Below are positions 63,041-64,000 of a stretch of 64,000 nt of DNA, one piece after another; position 1 is the stretch's first letter; each line of letters opens with the position of its first letter. The translations under genes were made by a program, and so were the position numbers. Source of the DNA: Panulirus ornatus (lineage: Eukaryota; Arthropoda; Malacostraca; Decapoda; Palinuridae). Below the pieces are notes generated by a model, which worked only from the letters and a program-made list of their open reading frames with translations, did not search any database and was not told the origin of the DNA. The stretch spans positions 18,074,646 to 18,138,645 of the forward strand of contig NC_092261.1 in the NCBI RefSeq assembly GCF_036320965.1. Direction: 5' to 3'.

Positions 63041-64000
63041 GGGGGGTAATGGGAAAAACGAGTGAGACTATCGATATAAGATGAAAGGTGATAGGAATAA
63101 TCAGAAGAGATAGGTTTAAAGATGTGGAGATAAAGATGCAGTGTGTGAAGGTGACAGAACGAAAAAGTAAACTGTGTGCTTTGGGGATGGAGAGAAAATA
63201 CGTCTACAAAAATATCAGACAAGGCAAGAGGACCGCAGTCACAAGAGAAAAGATAAGAGGCAGAAATAAAATCCCTAAATTACAACACGGCAAAAACTGT
63301 GATACAGAAGGGTAGGAGAAGGGAAAGAAGGGATAATGTGCCAAAGAAAAAACGAAAAAGGGGAAAGTATAAGATGGAAAATAAACACTGAAGCGAAAAT
63401 GCTAAGAAATATATAAAAGTAAACGAAGGAGGAGGAGAGGTGAGCACCTTCGTCCTGATGGATGGGCCCAGCAGGAAACCTCTTCGATTCAGCTCTCACT
63501 CAAAGCAAATATCTTGAAGGACTTATAAATATTCAATCAACGTTGGATGGAAATAAATGACGGAATAGTCATCTCTGAATGCTTCCTCTACCTCTCCAAC
63601 CCCTGAACAGACGGGCGGGTTCCCAGCGAAGTTGGTGGATGTCAATAAGACCAGTAATTATGATGAATCTATCGGGAAAGGTCACTACTTGATGGCATAC
63701 AAAAGACATACAAGGAATACAAAAGAATACTAGAGAATTCAAACAACAACAAACCAATGGTTCCCTTCAAGGCTGTTTGTAATAAAATATGCCAAAAACT
63801 AATAGCTTAGTTTGTAGAGAGCAGAAAGGCTTACAGATGCTTACATTTTTAGCAATATGCGCTTCATACTTAAGACTGCGCTGGCGTATAAATCTCTTAC
63901 TTTTTCTTCGCAAATTCAAATAAATTACTCTATCATGTTGGTTATTAGTCTTTCCGAGTTTCTTATGTTTTACTCTCTCAGACAAGGAGCACTTCTCTAT
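63038..64000. other. No recognisable feature
   Basis: Purine-rich DNA at first, then mixed composition. No domain or repeat family is visible to the window's end. Confidence 0.4.

Overview
This is eukaryotic, intergenic, repeat-dominated DNA. I find no intact protein-coding gene, no rRNA or genuine tRNA gene, no CRISPR array and no prokaryotic signal. Simple-sequence repeats ((TA)n, (CT/GA)n, (CA/GT)n, GATA, GGT) recur every few kilobases and often exceed 60-100 bp. All recognisable protein similarity belongs to decayed mobile elements: an RTE/CFDP2-like LINE family, CR1-like LINEs, tRNA-derived SINEs and one multi-copy protein family of unknown function. Microsatellite density plus these families suggests an arthropod, most likely a decapod crustacean. 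The taxon is an inference.

Layout. 0-3.4 kb: microsatellites and a 1-kb GGT-rich minisatellite. 4.4-8.7 kb: three CR1-like LINE remnants and pyrimidine-rich sequence. 9.2-10.3 kb (minus): a frameshifted pseudogene of a multi-copy arthropod protein family. 10.3-19 kb: microsatellites, minisatellites and two copies of a SINE-like element (called LR here). 19.1-21.9 kb: a long degenerate CR1-like LINE carrying a tRNA-derived SINE. 21.9-39.9 kb: a cluster of seven RTE-like copies, including a tandem duplication of about 4.7-4.9 kb, a nested insertion and a head-to-head junction. 40-51 kb: sparse; SINEs, a CR1 3' fragment, minisatellites and a foldback element. 51.5-62.5 kb: four more RTE-like copies, one almost full length (58.3-61.9 kb), other LINE fragments, a tRNA-SINE and three more LR copies. 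62.5-64 kb: (GA)n and nothing recognisable.

How the parts relate. The RTE-like LINE encodes an endonuclease-reverse transcriptase polyprotein and ends in a 3' UTR closing with a short conserved tail (ctacctcgctaacgcggga, then gacagcgac). All 11 copies are broken by truncation, frameshifts or stops, so none looks autonomous. The LR element carries the LINE's 5' leader at one end and a version of its 3' tail at the other, as expected of a non-autonomous partner. Element tails end in A- and TA-rich DNA, and neighbouring elements often begin inside these tracts, giving chains of elements. Two same-strand LINE copies appear to have recombined unequally at about 24.37/33.93 kb, duplicating the DNA between them with a hybrid LINE at the 29.04-kb junction.
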